Assembly: GCF_018403685.1 (NCBI RefSeq)
Contig: NZ_BOVK01000018.1
Location: 62,001 to 126,000 of the forward strand
DNA from: Xylanibacillus composti
GTDB lineage: Bacteria > Bacillota > Bacilli > Paenibacillales > K13
Length of the DNA stretch: 64,000 nt
Direction of reading: 5' to 3'
Shown here piece after piece: positions 56,591-64,000 of the stretch. How positions within the stretch are numbered: the stretch's first letter is position 1; each line of letters opens with the position of its first letter. The notes below the pieces were generated by a model. It saw only the letters and a program-made list of their open reading frames with translations. It was not told the DNA's origin and ran no database searches. A program made the position numbers and the translations under genes.

Positions 56591-58801
56591 ATGATGATGG
56601 CGCGCTATACAATCGGAGTCTATGCACCGGTATTGGACGGGTTTTATTTCAGCAGCATGCTGGACGGATTATTCGCAGCATCCTTGCGGCATGGCATGCA
56701 AATGGTCACCTTGCAATCGTGGCCGGAATTTTGCGAACGGGAATCGTATGATTTAATGGTCGCGACGGCTTGTGCCGACGCGTTTGTTGTTATTGGGGAA
56801 GCGGTGCCGCGCGGGTTCATGGAACGGTTGCAGCAGATGGGCAAACCGGTTGTGTGTATCGGCACTTCCTGGCTGCAGGCAGCGAAGGACTGTGCCACAG
56901 TACTTGCCCATAATGAACTGTCCGCCAAGGAGATGGTGCTGCATTTGGCCGGGCACGGGCATGAACGCATTGCCTTTGTCGGCGGCCTGCACAATTCGGA
57001 CGTCTTCGAACGGTTTCGCGGATACCAGCAAGCTTTACGGGAATTGGGCATGCCTTATCGCGAAGAGCTGGTTTACTGGGGTCAAACAGTAATGAAAAGC
57101 GACGGCCGGAAAGCAGGCGAACAGATCGCAGCTGAACAGGTTCCCATGACCGCTATTGTGGCGGGGAATGATCTGTTGGCGGCTGGTGTTTTGGAAGCGC
57201 TGACAGAGGCCGGAATTGCCGTACCGGACCGAGTGGCCTTGTCCGGGTATGACGACAGTGAAATCGCGCTTGTCAGCAAGCCTCCTTTGACGACAGTTAG
57301 ACAGAAGTACGCGGTCATGGGAAACAAAGCCGTTACACTGCTTTTCGACAGATTGCAGAATGGGGTCGAGCTGAAAGGAGTGCACCGCATTCCGGCGGAG
57401 CTTGTGCTTCGCTGCTCCTGCGGTTGCGGCGCACTGGATGAAAGCAAGAGCCAAGAACTGGAGGGCGGGCTCTACCATGGGCCTATGCGCGACTTTACAA
57501 GCAATTTGTATAATATAGGGATGGCGCTCAATCATAGTGTGCTTTCGATCTCTACAAGCACAGACCGCTTCCTGTCCTGGCTGGATCAGACGCCGTATCA
57601 TACCGGCTGTCTGGTTTTGCTGGATCGACAGGAGGGCGGCAGCAACGAAGTGATTGTACACGATGTGTACGGCTCTCGTCTGTCGAGGCAGTGGATCGGC
57701 TGCCGGCTGGCCGAAGAACTGTTTCCCATGAATGAGCTTTTGCAATGCGGAAGCGCCGAGGAACGCGACATGATTACCCTGCATCCCTTGCAAACGCCGT
57801 CCGGCTTTATTGGCTGCCTGGCCTTGATCGGGCCGTTTAATAAGCAATTGTCCTCGCTGACCTACGACTTTATGCGGATCAACATCAATGTGATGGCGAT
57901 CTCCGTCGGCCGGGCCAGGCTGCGGGAGCAGATGGAGGAATCGGAAGCGAAGTACCGCGATATTTTTATCCGCACGCCGGTCATGATCTTTATGGCGGAT
58001 CGGGATATGGTCATGAGGGACGTCAATCCCTATACGCTGGACCAGTTGGACTATAAGGAAGAGGAGCTGGTCGGGGCCAGCATCGGATCGATTATGAGCT
58101 CCGACTCCTATGCGCGCATGAAAGCGAAGGTGGCGGAAGCGCTGGGCGGGAAACAAATTGTGGAGAATGTAGAGGTCAAGCTGTTCCGCAAGGACGGGAC
58201 AGCGCTTTATGGCCTCTTGAACGCCAACGCTATGAGCCTCAGCGAGCGGCCTGATCCGACTGTATATATTACGATCCGGGATATTACCGAGCGCAAAGCC
58301 CATGAGGAGGTCATGCGGCAATTGGCTTATTCCGACCCGCTGACCGGACTGGCCAATCGCTTGCGCATCTATGATTTTCTTAATCAGGCGATTGCCGAAG
58401 CGGCGGATGGCGAGGGGGTTGCGGTATTCTTTATCGACCTGGACCGGTTCAAGGCAGTGAACGATACGTACGGTCATGATACAGGCGATCTTTACTTGCG
58501 TCATGTTGCGGGCTTGCTTGCTTCTTGTACGACGGCAAATGATTTGGCGGCACGCTTGGGCGGCGACGAGTTTATCGTGGTCATGACCGGCATTCAGGAG
58601 GCTCGGCAAGTGAGGCAGATGACAGACAAGATTTCGGCGAGTCTGGCTGTACCTTACCTGCATCATGAGCAGGAGATTCCGGTACGTGCAAGCATCGGGA
58701 CGAGCTTGTTCCCTGATGACGCCCGGGAGGCAGAAGCATTGATCCAGCGAGCAGATCGGGTGATGTATCAGGTGAAGCAAACAGAGGACGCGCGCCGGTA
58801 G
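56591..58801 (+). CDS. Cytosolic LacI-type sensor fused to PAS and diguanylate cyclase
   Basis: 736 aa. Residues about 5-280 are a periplasmic-binding-protein-like (LacI/PBP1) ligand domain without the DNA-binding helix-turn-helix (VYAPVLDGFYFSSMLDGLFAAS, HERIAFVGG, RVALSGYDDSEIA). A linker domain follows (280-450), then a PAS domain (about 453-575) and a GGDEF domain (motif GGDEF at 657-661). No membrane segment or signal peptide. The inhibitory I-site RxxD is TAND here, so product inhibition is probably lost. Predicted to make cyclic di-GMP in response to an intracellular sugar-like ligand. Start is one of three ATGs at 56591-56597. Confidence 0.92.
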   Translation: MMMARYTIGVYAPVLDGFYFSSMLDGLFAASLRHGMQMVTLQSWPEFCERESYDLMVATACADAFVVIGEAVPRGFMERLQQMGKPVVCIGTSWLQAAKDCATVLAHNELSAKEMVLHLAGHGHERIAFVGGLHNSDVFERFRGYQQALRELGMPYREELVYWGQTVMKSDGRKAGEQIAAEQVPMTAIVAGNDLLAAGVLEALTEAGIAVPDRVALSGYDDSEIALVSKPPLTTVRQKYAVMGNKAVTLLFDRLQNGVELKGVHRIPAELVLRCSCGCGALDESKSQELEGGLYHGPMRDFTSNLYNIGMALNHSVLSISTSTDRFLSWLDQTPYHTGCLVLLDRQEGGSNEVIVHDVYGSRLSRQWIGCRLAEELFPMNELLQCGSAEERDMITLHPLQTPSGFIGCLALIGPFNKQLSSLTYDFMRININVMAISVGRARLREQMEESEAKYRDIFIRTPVMIFMADRDMVMRDVNPYTLDQLDYKEEELVGASIGSIMSSDSYARMKAKVAEALGGKQIVENVEVKLFRKDGTALYGLLNANAMSLSERPDPTVYITIRDITERKAHEEVMRQLAYSDPLTGLANRLRIYDFLNQAIAEAADGEGVAVFFIDLDRFKAVNDTYGHDTGDLYLRHVAGLLASCTTANDLAARLGGDEFIVVMTGIQEARQVRQMTDKISASLAVPYLHHEQEIPVRASIGTSLFPDDAREAEALIQRADRVMYQVKQTEDARR

Positions 58802-58910
58802 AAGCGGGAACGGCAAGCGATCCGCTTGGCTGCCGGGCAGGATGTTGCCGGGAAAGTCGGTGTTTGCTACACTTAATCATATTTGGGGATAAGGAGATGT
58901 GGCTTGACGA

Positions 58911-59255
58911 ATGTCCTATTACAGCGGTCTTATCAAAAAAGGCCAGCTCAATGATCACGAGCTGCTGCTGGTGGAACAGGCCGTGCGGCAGCGCGGCAAA
59001 AACATGGTTGTCGCATATGTGCTGTGGTTTTTTCTGGGCATGCTTGGGGGCCATCGCTTCTATATGAACAGACCGATTACGGCTATCGTCCAGCTTGTAT
59101 TGAGCTTGACCGTCGTCGGGATGATGATTACTTCTTTATGGTGGATCGCCGATGCGTTCCTGCTGCATGGATACGTCCAGGACAAAAATCGCGAGTTGGA
59201 AAATGATGTGGTAGATGAAATCCTGGCCAGCCGGGAGACATCGGGGGATCGTTAA
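58911..59255 (+). CDS. TM2-domain membrane protein
   Basis: 114 aa. TM2 domain: VAYVLWFFLGMLGGHRFYMNRPITAIVQLVLSL, followed by GMMITSLWWIADAFLL. A short cytosolic acidic tail follows. TM2 proteins have no single known bacterial function. The ribosome site AAGGAG is 14 bases away, long but the only candidate. Convergent with the LacI gene. Confidence 0.85.
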   Translation: MSYYSGLIKKGQLNDHELLLVEQAVRQRGKNMVVAYVLWFFLGMLGGHRFYMNRPITAIVQLVLSLTVVGMMITSLWWIADAFLLHGYVQDKNRELENDVVDEILASRETSGDR

Positions 59256-59271
59256 TTTATCCGTTGCGCAG

Positions 59272-59298
59272 AAAAAAACCGGGAGTGCTACTCCCGGT
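59272..59298 (-). terminator. Terminator overlapping the end of the LacI gene
   Basis: Perfect 9-bp hairpin ACCGGGAGT/ACTCCCGGT (59278-59286/59290-59298), with an A-run on the left (T-run for the minus strand, 59272-59278). The stem contains the LacI stop codon, so coding sequence and terminator are shared. Confidence 0.85.
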
Positions 59299-60295
59299 GA
59301 ACGGTGCAAGAATCGCGGATAATTAATTCGGTTGGAATGGCCACAGCTGGCGGCGGCGAGTCGGGGTTGTTGATCATCTCTACCAGCAGCTCCACAGCCT
59401 GCTTTCCGATCTGGAACGTGTTCTGCCGGATCGTAGTCAAGGCTGGCCGCAGATGCTGCGTCAGCTCGATATCGTCGAAGCCGATTACGGATATATCGTC
59501 GGGAACAGACAACCCCGCATCCATCACTGCCTCCATTGCGCCGATTGCGCTCATGTCCGAGCTGCAAATGATGGCTGTGGGCCGATCCTGCAGCGCGAGA
59601 AAGCGCTTCGTGCCCGAGTAGCCGCTTGGCTTCTCCCAGTTGCCGGCGGCAACGAACTCCGCTACGTATGGAAGACCGAGATCGGATATAGCTTGGCGGT
59701 ACGCTTCGAAGCGCAGGCGTCCGGCGAACGATTCGAGCGTTCCTGTGATAAAGGCAATTTTTCTATGGTTCAGACTATACAAATATTCCACCGCGCGTTT
59801 GATGGAATGCTTATTTTCCGATGTAATATAACCGGAGCGGGGACCTGTCAAATCCAGATCAATGAAGATCGTCGGAATTTCCGATTGAATCAGCTCGTCG
59901 AAATTCAAGTCCCTTCGTTGGAAACCGAACACAAGCACACCTTCTACATTGCGGCTGCGAAGATGGCGGACAAAGCTGTATTCTTCTGTCCATCCTAATT
60001 GGGCGAGATAAATCAAGTCAAAGCCCTTTTCCTTCAAGGCTACTTCAATACCGCCCAGCAATTGGTGGAAAAACGGATGGGTCAGACCCGTAGTCAGGAA
60101 GATGCCAAGTGTCATCGAACGTTTTTTGACCAGCTCCCTGGCAGCGGAATTCGGCATGAATCCCGTATCGTTGACAATTTGCATGACTTTCTCCCGTGTT
60201 TTCGCGCTGACGGATGTATATCCGTTAATTACTTTGGAGACGGTCGCGATCGAAACCCCGGCCAGCTCCGCAATCTCTCGTATGTTCTTGCCCAT
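59288..60295 (-). CDS. LacI-family transcriptional regulator
   Basis: 335 aa. N-terminal helix-turn-helix (IREIAELAGVSIATVSKVINGYTSVSAKTREKV), then a sugar-binding core (LGIFLTTGLTHPFFHQLLGGIEVALKEKGFDLIY, ICSSDMSAIGAMEAVMDAGLSVPDDISVIGFDDIELTQHLRPALTTIRQ). It regulates an unknown carbohydrate locus; nothing nearby is an obvious target. Confidence 0.94.
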   Translation of the reverse strand: MGKNIREIAELAGVSIATVSKVINGYTSVSAKTREKVMQIVNDTGFMPNSAARELVKKRSMTLGIFLTTGLTHPFFHQLLGGIEVALKEKGFDLIYLAQLGWTEEYSFVRHLRSRNVEGVLVFGFQRRDLNFDELIQSEIPTIFIDLDLTGPRSGYITSENKHSIKRAVEYLYSLNHRKIAFITGTLESFAGRLRFEAYRQAISDLGLPYVAEFVAAGNWEKPSGYSGTKRFLALQDRPTAIICSSDMSAIGAMEAVMDAGLSVPDDISVIGFDDIELTQHLRPALTTIRQNTFQIGKQAVELLVEMINNPDSPPPAVAIPTELIIRDSCTVHRE

Positions 60296-60408
60296 GGTCC
60301 CTCTTCCTAGTCATTTTGATAGCTTTACAATACCTGTTTGCCTCGAATTTTGCAATCGTTATCAAAGAAAATTTCATAGAATAATCTGATGAAACAGGGG
60401 GCGTCAGC

Positions 60409-60861
60409 ATGATCGCGCATAAATTAAAAGCAGCCCTGGACGAGCTTTATGCACAGGGAAATCGGGTTAAAAAGGCAGAAGCTATCGAGATTCTAACCGC
60501 TCAGCTGGGACTGTCGGCGAAGGGGAAGCTTTACCTGCCCGAGGACCGGTCCTATGCCGTGCGATTTTCCTATAGTGCCAAGGGCGCATTCTCCAATACG
60601 GTGCTGGGATTGTCCAAACTTCTCAAGGTGGACGATATTCCGGTACTCGCCTGTTTGCTGATGCCGGAATCGTATAAGCTGCTGCTTGCCAACACCACAT
60701 GCCTGTCAAAAATCTCGCATACATCCCAACAGCTGAGCGAGAAAAAAATTCGGGGATCTTTTTTGGGCAACGATATTCGGAAGCAGGTGGACGGCATAGA
60801 AAATACCTTCGCCCATTTCGAGGAGCTGTTTGCCTTGCATGAGCGCAATCCGCGTCAATAG
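60409..60861 (+). pseudogene. Possible N-terminal remnant of a type II restriction endonuclease
   Basis: 150 aa. The block RSYAVRFSYSAKGAFSNTV, then LLANTTCLSKISHTSQQL and IRGSFLGNDI, resembles the N-terminal domain of restriction endonucleases that lie beside beta-class methyltransferases. This is recall, not a search result. Such enzymes are two to three times longer, so the catalytic C-terminal part appears lost after FEELFALHERNPRQ. Convergent with the methyltransferase, 80 bases apart. If the likeness is wrong, it is an ordinary small hypothetical gene. Confidence 0.45.
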
Positions 60862-60881
60862 GCTGTCCATATGAATAAAAC

Positions 60882-60922
60882 GCCGCTCTTTTCCCGTTTC
60901 TGTCGAACGGTCGGGGAGCGGC
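60882..60922. terminator. Bidirectional terminator between endonuclease remnant and methyltransferase
   Basis: Stem GCCGCTC (60882-60888) with GAGCGGC (60916-60922) plus CCCG/CGGG inside. T-rich tails on both sides (TGTTTCTTGTTT to the right, and GTTTTATT for the minus strand). Confidence 0.65.
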
Positions 60923-60941
60923 TGTTTCTTGTTTCGCATCA

Positions 60942-62030
60942 TTAGTCGGTATCGCGAATGTGCTCGGGAATAACCAGTTCCAATTGGGCGGTCTCTGCTT
61001 TGTCCCTTTTTCCATCGGCATTGGCTTCTACTGCGGTACGGTCTGGACTCGCAGCAGGCTTATCTGCTTGTTTCATTCGGCTTTTCTTCTCTTTGCCTTG
61101 CTCCTGCAGCGAGTTGCGTTCCCAGAATACGCCGTCCTGATAGCCTTGGATCGCAGGGTCTTCATCGGCCTTGTCGAGCCGCTTTTCCGCCAGGCAGGCG
61201 TATGTTTCGTCCAATTCAATGCCGATATAGCGCCGTCCAAGCTTCTTGGCTACGACCGAAGTCGTACCCGAACCGAGGAAGGGATCGAGAACGACATCGC
61301 CTTCGTTGGAGCTGGCCAGAATGATCTTCGCGACAAGCTTCTCCGGCTTTTGCGTCGGATGGTCTGTATTCTCGGGCATCGACCAGAAGGGGACGGTCAA
61401 GTCGGTCCACAGGTTGGAGGGATGGGTTAGCCGATAGTTGCCGCTGTCCTGCTCCTCCCAATCCTTCGGCTTGCCTTCGGCATTGCGGTAAGGAGCAAGC
61501 ACCTTTCGCTTCATCTTGACCCGGTCGACATGGAACGTATATTCGCGGCTTTTCGTGCAGAACCAGATGTCTTCGGATGCATTTTTCCAATTCGTCAGGG
61601 CGCCCCGCCCTTTTTCCCTCTCCCATGTAATGCGGTTTTGAATATGCAAATATTGAGAGGCCACCTCAAAGATGGAATGGCTGGAGCGCCAGTCTCCGCA
61701 TATGTAGACAGACGCATGCGGCTTCAGCACAGGCATCAGGCGCGAGAACCATGAATCCAGCCAGGCGGTATATTGATCGGCATCCATCTTGGCGAATGTT
61801 TTGCCGTTGAAGGATTTGCTGATATTATAGGGCGGGTCGATGAACAGCAGGTCGACGAATTCCCTCGGCAAGTAATCCAGTGTTTCGAAGAGGTCTTGCT
61901 GAATGGTCGTATCCAGGATGGCATCCGCTGTCACAGGCTCGTGGAGGCGGACCAGGCGGCTGGCGTAACGGGCAGCTTCTTCCGGCTGCAGCGTCATCGT
62001 GCGATTTCGCCCGGCACGTTTTTTTTTCAT
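60942..62030 (-). CDS. Beta-class site-specific DNA methyltransferase
   Basis: 362 aa N6-adenine or N4-cytosine methyltransferase. Motif IV DPPY (D65-Y68) comes before motif I DPFLGSGTT (from D249), the order that defines the beta class. Target-recognition region about 140-230 (WEREKGRGALTNWKNASEDIWF). The C-terminal 60 residues are polar and look unstructured. Its restriction partner appears lost or truncated, so it may act as an orphan enzyme. The recognition site cannot be told from sequence. Confidence 0.9.
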   Translation of the reverse strand: MKKKRAGRNRTMTLQPEEAARYASRLVRLHEPVTADAILDTTIQQDLFETLDYLPREFVDLLFIDPPYNISKSFNGKTFAKMDADQYTAWLDSWFSRLMPVLKPHASVYICGDWRSSHSIFEVASQYLHIQNRITWEREKGRGALTNWKNASEDIWFCTKSREYTFHVDRVKMKRKVLAPYRNAEGKPKDWEEQDSGNYRLTHPSNLWTDLTVPFWSMPENTDHPTQKPEKLVAKIILASSNEGDVVLDPFLGSGTTSVVAKKLGRRYIGIELDETYACLAEKRLDKADEDPAIQGYQDGVFWERNSLQEQGKEKKSRMKQADKPAASPDRTAVEANADGKRDKAETAQLELVIPEHIRDTD

Positions 62031-62182
62031 GCGGTGGCTGTGTCAATGTGGGTCCCTCCATAGCAAAAAAATGATACACGTATTATAGCACATTTGCAGG
62101 GAAATAGAATTTATGTTCGCCTTCGGTTTTCACTTGCCAGTGCAACCCGTATAATGGAAGGGAAATAGAGGAGGGAGCCCTT

Positions 62183-64000
62183 ATGCAGGAGACACTGTTC
62201 CAGTGGTTTGCCGATCGATTCGGGAAGCCGACCGCCATGCAGCGGGAAGCGTGGCGGGCCATTGAACGCGGCAGCCACACCCTGATCGCCGCGCCGACCG
62301 GATCAGGCAAGACGCTGGCTGCTTTTTTCCCTTGCCTGAAGCGGATTGTGGAAGGGAAGGCGAAGCCAGACGGCAGACGCGGCGTACGCGTGCTGTATGT
62401 GACGCCGCTCAAGGCGCTCAACAATGACGTATACGAGCATATTGTCGGCTTTGCCGCGGAATGGCGAAGTCGGCTGTCTCCAGCTGTCGCCGATCAATAT
62501 GCCGTGCATGCCGCTGTAAGAACTGGCGATACACCGCAGAGCACGCGCGCTTCTATCTTGCGGCAGCCGCCGGATGTGCTCGTTACGACGCCGGAATCGC
62601 TCTATTTGATGCTCACCTCGCCGAAGGCCAGAGAGGTGCTGCGTACCGTGCATGCCGTGATCGTTGATGAGATCCATGCGCTGGCGGCCTCTTCTCGGGG
62701 AGCGCATCTCTCGCTGTCGCTGGAACGGCTGGCTGCGTTAGCGGAGCAGCCCCTGCAGCGTATCGGCGTTTCCGCAACCCAGAAACCGGTAGACCGTGTC
62801 GCCCGATTTCTAAGCGGCTGGGAACAACGAGGGGAGCCCCGGCCGGTCGAAGTAGTAGAAAGCCGCGAAGAGAAGCCGCTGCATGTACAGGTAACCGTGC
62901 CGGATCGCACCGTTCCGCTCGGCAGCGGCGGCCGGGACGCCGCTTGGCAGCCGCTGCTGCATGTGCTCGCAGCACAAATGGAGGGAGCCCGATCGGTCAT
63001 TGTCTTCGTGAACAGCCGCCGGCTGGCGGAACGTCTGACATTGCGGCTCAATGATTTCTTTGGCGGCGAAATCGCCCGTTCCCATCATGGAAGCGTCTCT
63101 CGGGAGAAGCGGCTGGAGGCCGAGCGGCTTTTGCGTGAGGGCAACCTTCGCTGCATCGTGGCGACCTCCTCCTTGGAACTCGGCATCGATATCGGTTATA
63201 TCGACAAGGTGATTCAGCTCGATTCGCCCGGTGAAGCTGCCGCGGGCATTCAACGAATTGGCCGCGCCGGCCATGCCGTGCAAGGGGAAAGCCGCGGAGT
63301 GATCGTCGCGCGGATGCCTGGCCAGCTCGCAGAATCTGCAGTGCTTGGCCGTCTGATCCGGGGGCGCGAGATAGAAGATATTCACATTCCTCGCCAATTG
63401 CCGGACGTCTTGTGCCAGCAAATCATTGCGATGGTAGCCGTCGAGTCTATGCCGGTCGATGAGCTGATCCGGCGGATCGATCGCAGCGACAGCTACACCG
63501 GCATGCCGCGCGAAGAGCTGGAGAGATGGCTGCGCCTGCTTTCGGGGTACTATCCATTCGTCAAGCCGCTCTTGCATTGGCATAGGGAACCGGGACTGCT
63601 CGAGCCAACGGCAAAGACAGGTCCCGCAGCTATTATGGGCGCTGGCACTATACCGCGCTCGGCGAACTATGCGGTTGTGCACAGTGAATCCAGGCAGCGT
63701 ATCGGCGATCTGGACGAAGAGTACGTTCAGGAGAGCAGGCCGGGCGACGTGTTTCAGCTTGGCGCGCAGGCATGGATGATTCGGCGGATGGACCCGGACC
63801 GAATCTGGGTAACGGAGGTGCGCAATCCTTACAGCGAAATTCCGTTTTGGCGTTCAGAGGCCGCTGGCCGTTCGTTCAAGCTTGGGACAAGAATCGGCTG
63901 CTTTCATGAAGAGTTCATTGCTCGGTTGAAGCAGGATGTGAAAGCAGCGGAAAATTGGCTGGCAGGGGAATACAGCATGGAGCCGCAGGCTGCTGAGCAG
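62183..64000 (+). CDS. lhr: Lhr-type ATP-dependent DNA helicase, 3' partial
   Basis: 606 codons visible, no stop; the gene leaves the window. Superfamily 2 helicase: Q-motif region TAMQREAWRAI, Walker A APTGSGKT, VLYVTPLKAL, DEIH box in AVIVDEIHAL, motif III GVSATQKP, VIVFVNSRRLAERL, and motif VI QRIGRAGH. The DEIH box followed by LAASSRGAHLSLSLERL is typical of Lhr (large helicase-related) proteins, DNA-repair helicases. ATG 62183 has GAGGAGGG upstream. Divergent from the methyltransferase, sharing a 150-bp promoter region with TATAAT elements for both directions. Confidence 0.92.
   Translation, partial: MQETLFQWFADRFGKPTAMQREAWRAIERGSHTLIAAPTGSGKTLAAFFPCLKRIVEGKAKPDGRRGVRVLYVTPLKALNNDVYEHIVGFAAEWRSRLSPAVADQYAVHAAVRTGDTPQSTRASILRQPPDVLVTTPESLYLMLTSPKAREVLRTVHAVIVDEIHALAASSRGAHLSLSLERLAALAEQPLQRIGVSATQKPVDRVARFLSGWEQRGEPRPVEVVESREEKPLHVQVTVPDRTVPLGSGGRDAAWQPLLHVLAAQMEGARSVIVFVNSRRLAERLTLRLNDFFGGEIARSHHGSVSREKRLEAERLLREGNLRCIVATSSLELGIDIGYIDKVIQLDSPGEAAAGIQRIGRAGHAVQGESRGVIVARMPGQLAESAVLGRLIRGREIEDIHIPRQLPDVLCQQIIAMVAVESMPVDELIRRIDRSDSYTGMPREELERWLRLLSGYYPFVKPLLHWHREPGLLEPTAKTGPAAIMGAGTIPRSANYAVVHSESRQRIGDLDEEYVQESRPGDVFQLGAQAWMIRRMDPDRIWVTEVRNPYSEIPFWRSEAAGRSFKLGTRIGCFHEEFIARLKQDVKAAENWLAGEYSMEPQAAEQ

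Overview
The window looks like chromosomal DNA from a Gram-positive, spore-forming member of the Paenibacillaceae (Paenibacillus or a close relative). I infer this from moderate-to-high G+C coding DNA with AGGAGG-type ribosome-binding sites and occasional TTG/GTG starts. The gene types also fit: a 7TMR-type hybrid kinase with a BTAD response regulator, a PdaA-type muramic-lactam deacetylase, a LysM/Gmad2 protein, a two-gene BmrCD-like exporter, a TnrA/GlnR-type box ahead of nirBD, and remnants of LplB/LplC sugar permeases. No rRNA, tRNA, CRISPR array, prophage or intact insertion sequence was seen.

Layout. 1-3.9 kb: a large two-kinase sensor (5' end outside the window), overlapping its response regulator. 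3.9-8.3 kb: catalase, acyl-CoA dehydrogenase, alkyltransferase-like repair protein, nitroreductase. 8.3-11.5 kb: a poorly coding region with a four-unit repeat array, a MATE transporter broken by a frameshift in a T9 tract, and the decayed remains of an LplB-LplC permease pair. 11.5-14.8 kb: NAD-type malic enzyme with an ACT domain, GNAT acetyltransferase, aldo/keto reductase. 15.5-20.2 kb: assimilatory nitrite reduction (nirB, nirD, a uroporphyrinogen-III synthase and a NirC-type transporter) behind a TnrA/GlnR-like box and a good sigma-A promoter. 20.2-22.6 kb: a DUF421 membrane protein and a BCCT transporter.

22.8-38.7 kb is the most interesting region: fifteen co-directional, tightly spaced genes for uptake and breakdown of an N-acylated amino-sugar compound. 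They encode a GlcNAc-kinase-like enzyme, a family 4 glycosidase, RidA, a sugar ABC importer, an N-acyl-D-amino-acid deacylase, a SelA-fold PLP ammonia-lyase-like enzyme, three Gfo/Idh/MocA dehydrogenases, an unknown TIM-barrel protein, a ROK regulator, a CBM9-like protein and NagB. Two near-identical palindromes overlap the predicted start sites ahead of the first and third genes and are probably the ROK operators. The deacylase + PLP lyase + RidA set would convert N-acetyl-D-glucosaminate (the oxidised end of LPMO-cleaved chitin) to 2-keto-3-deoxygluconate, while kinase + GH4 + NagB would handle the reducing or phosphorylated amino-sugar half. This assignment is inference.

38.7-64 kb: a second four-unit repeat array with the same spacing as the first, then mostly single housekeeping and accessory genes: AraC regulator, lipase-like protein, PdaA, DUF418 protein, Fe-dependent alcohol dehydrogenase, LysM/Gmad2 protein, AAC(3)-family acetyltransferase, pirin, a heterodimeric ABC exporter, M23 peptidase, and an EamA transporter. 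These are followed by a cytosolic periplasmic-binding-protein-like/PAS/GGDEF protein, a TM2 protein, a LacI regulator, a possible truncated restriction endonuclease facing a beta-class DNA methyltransferase, and the first 606 codons of an Lhr-type helicase that runs off the window.
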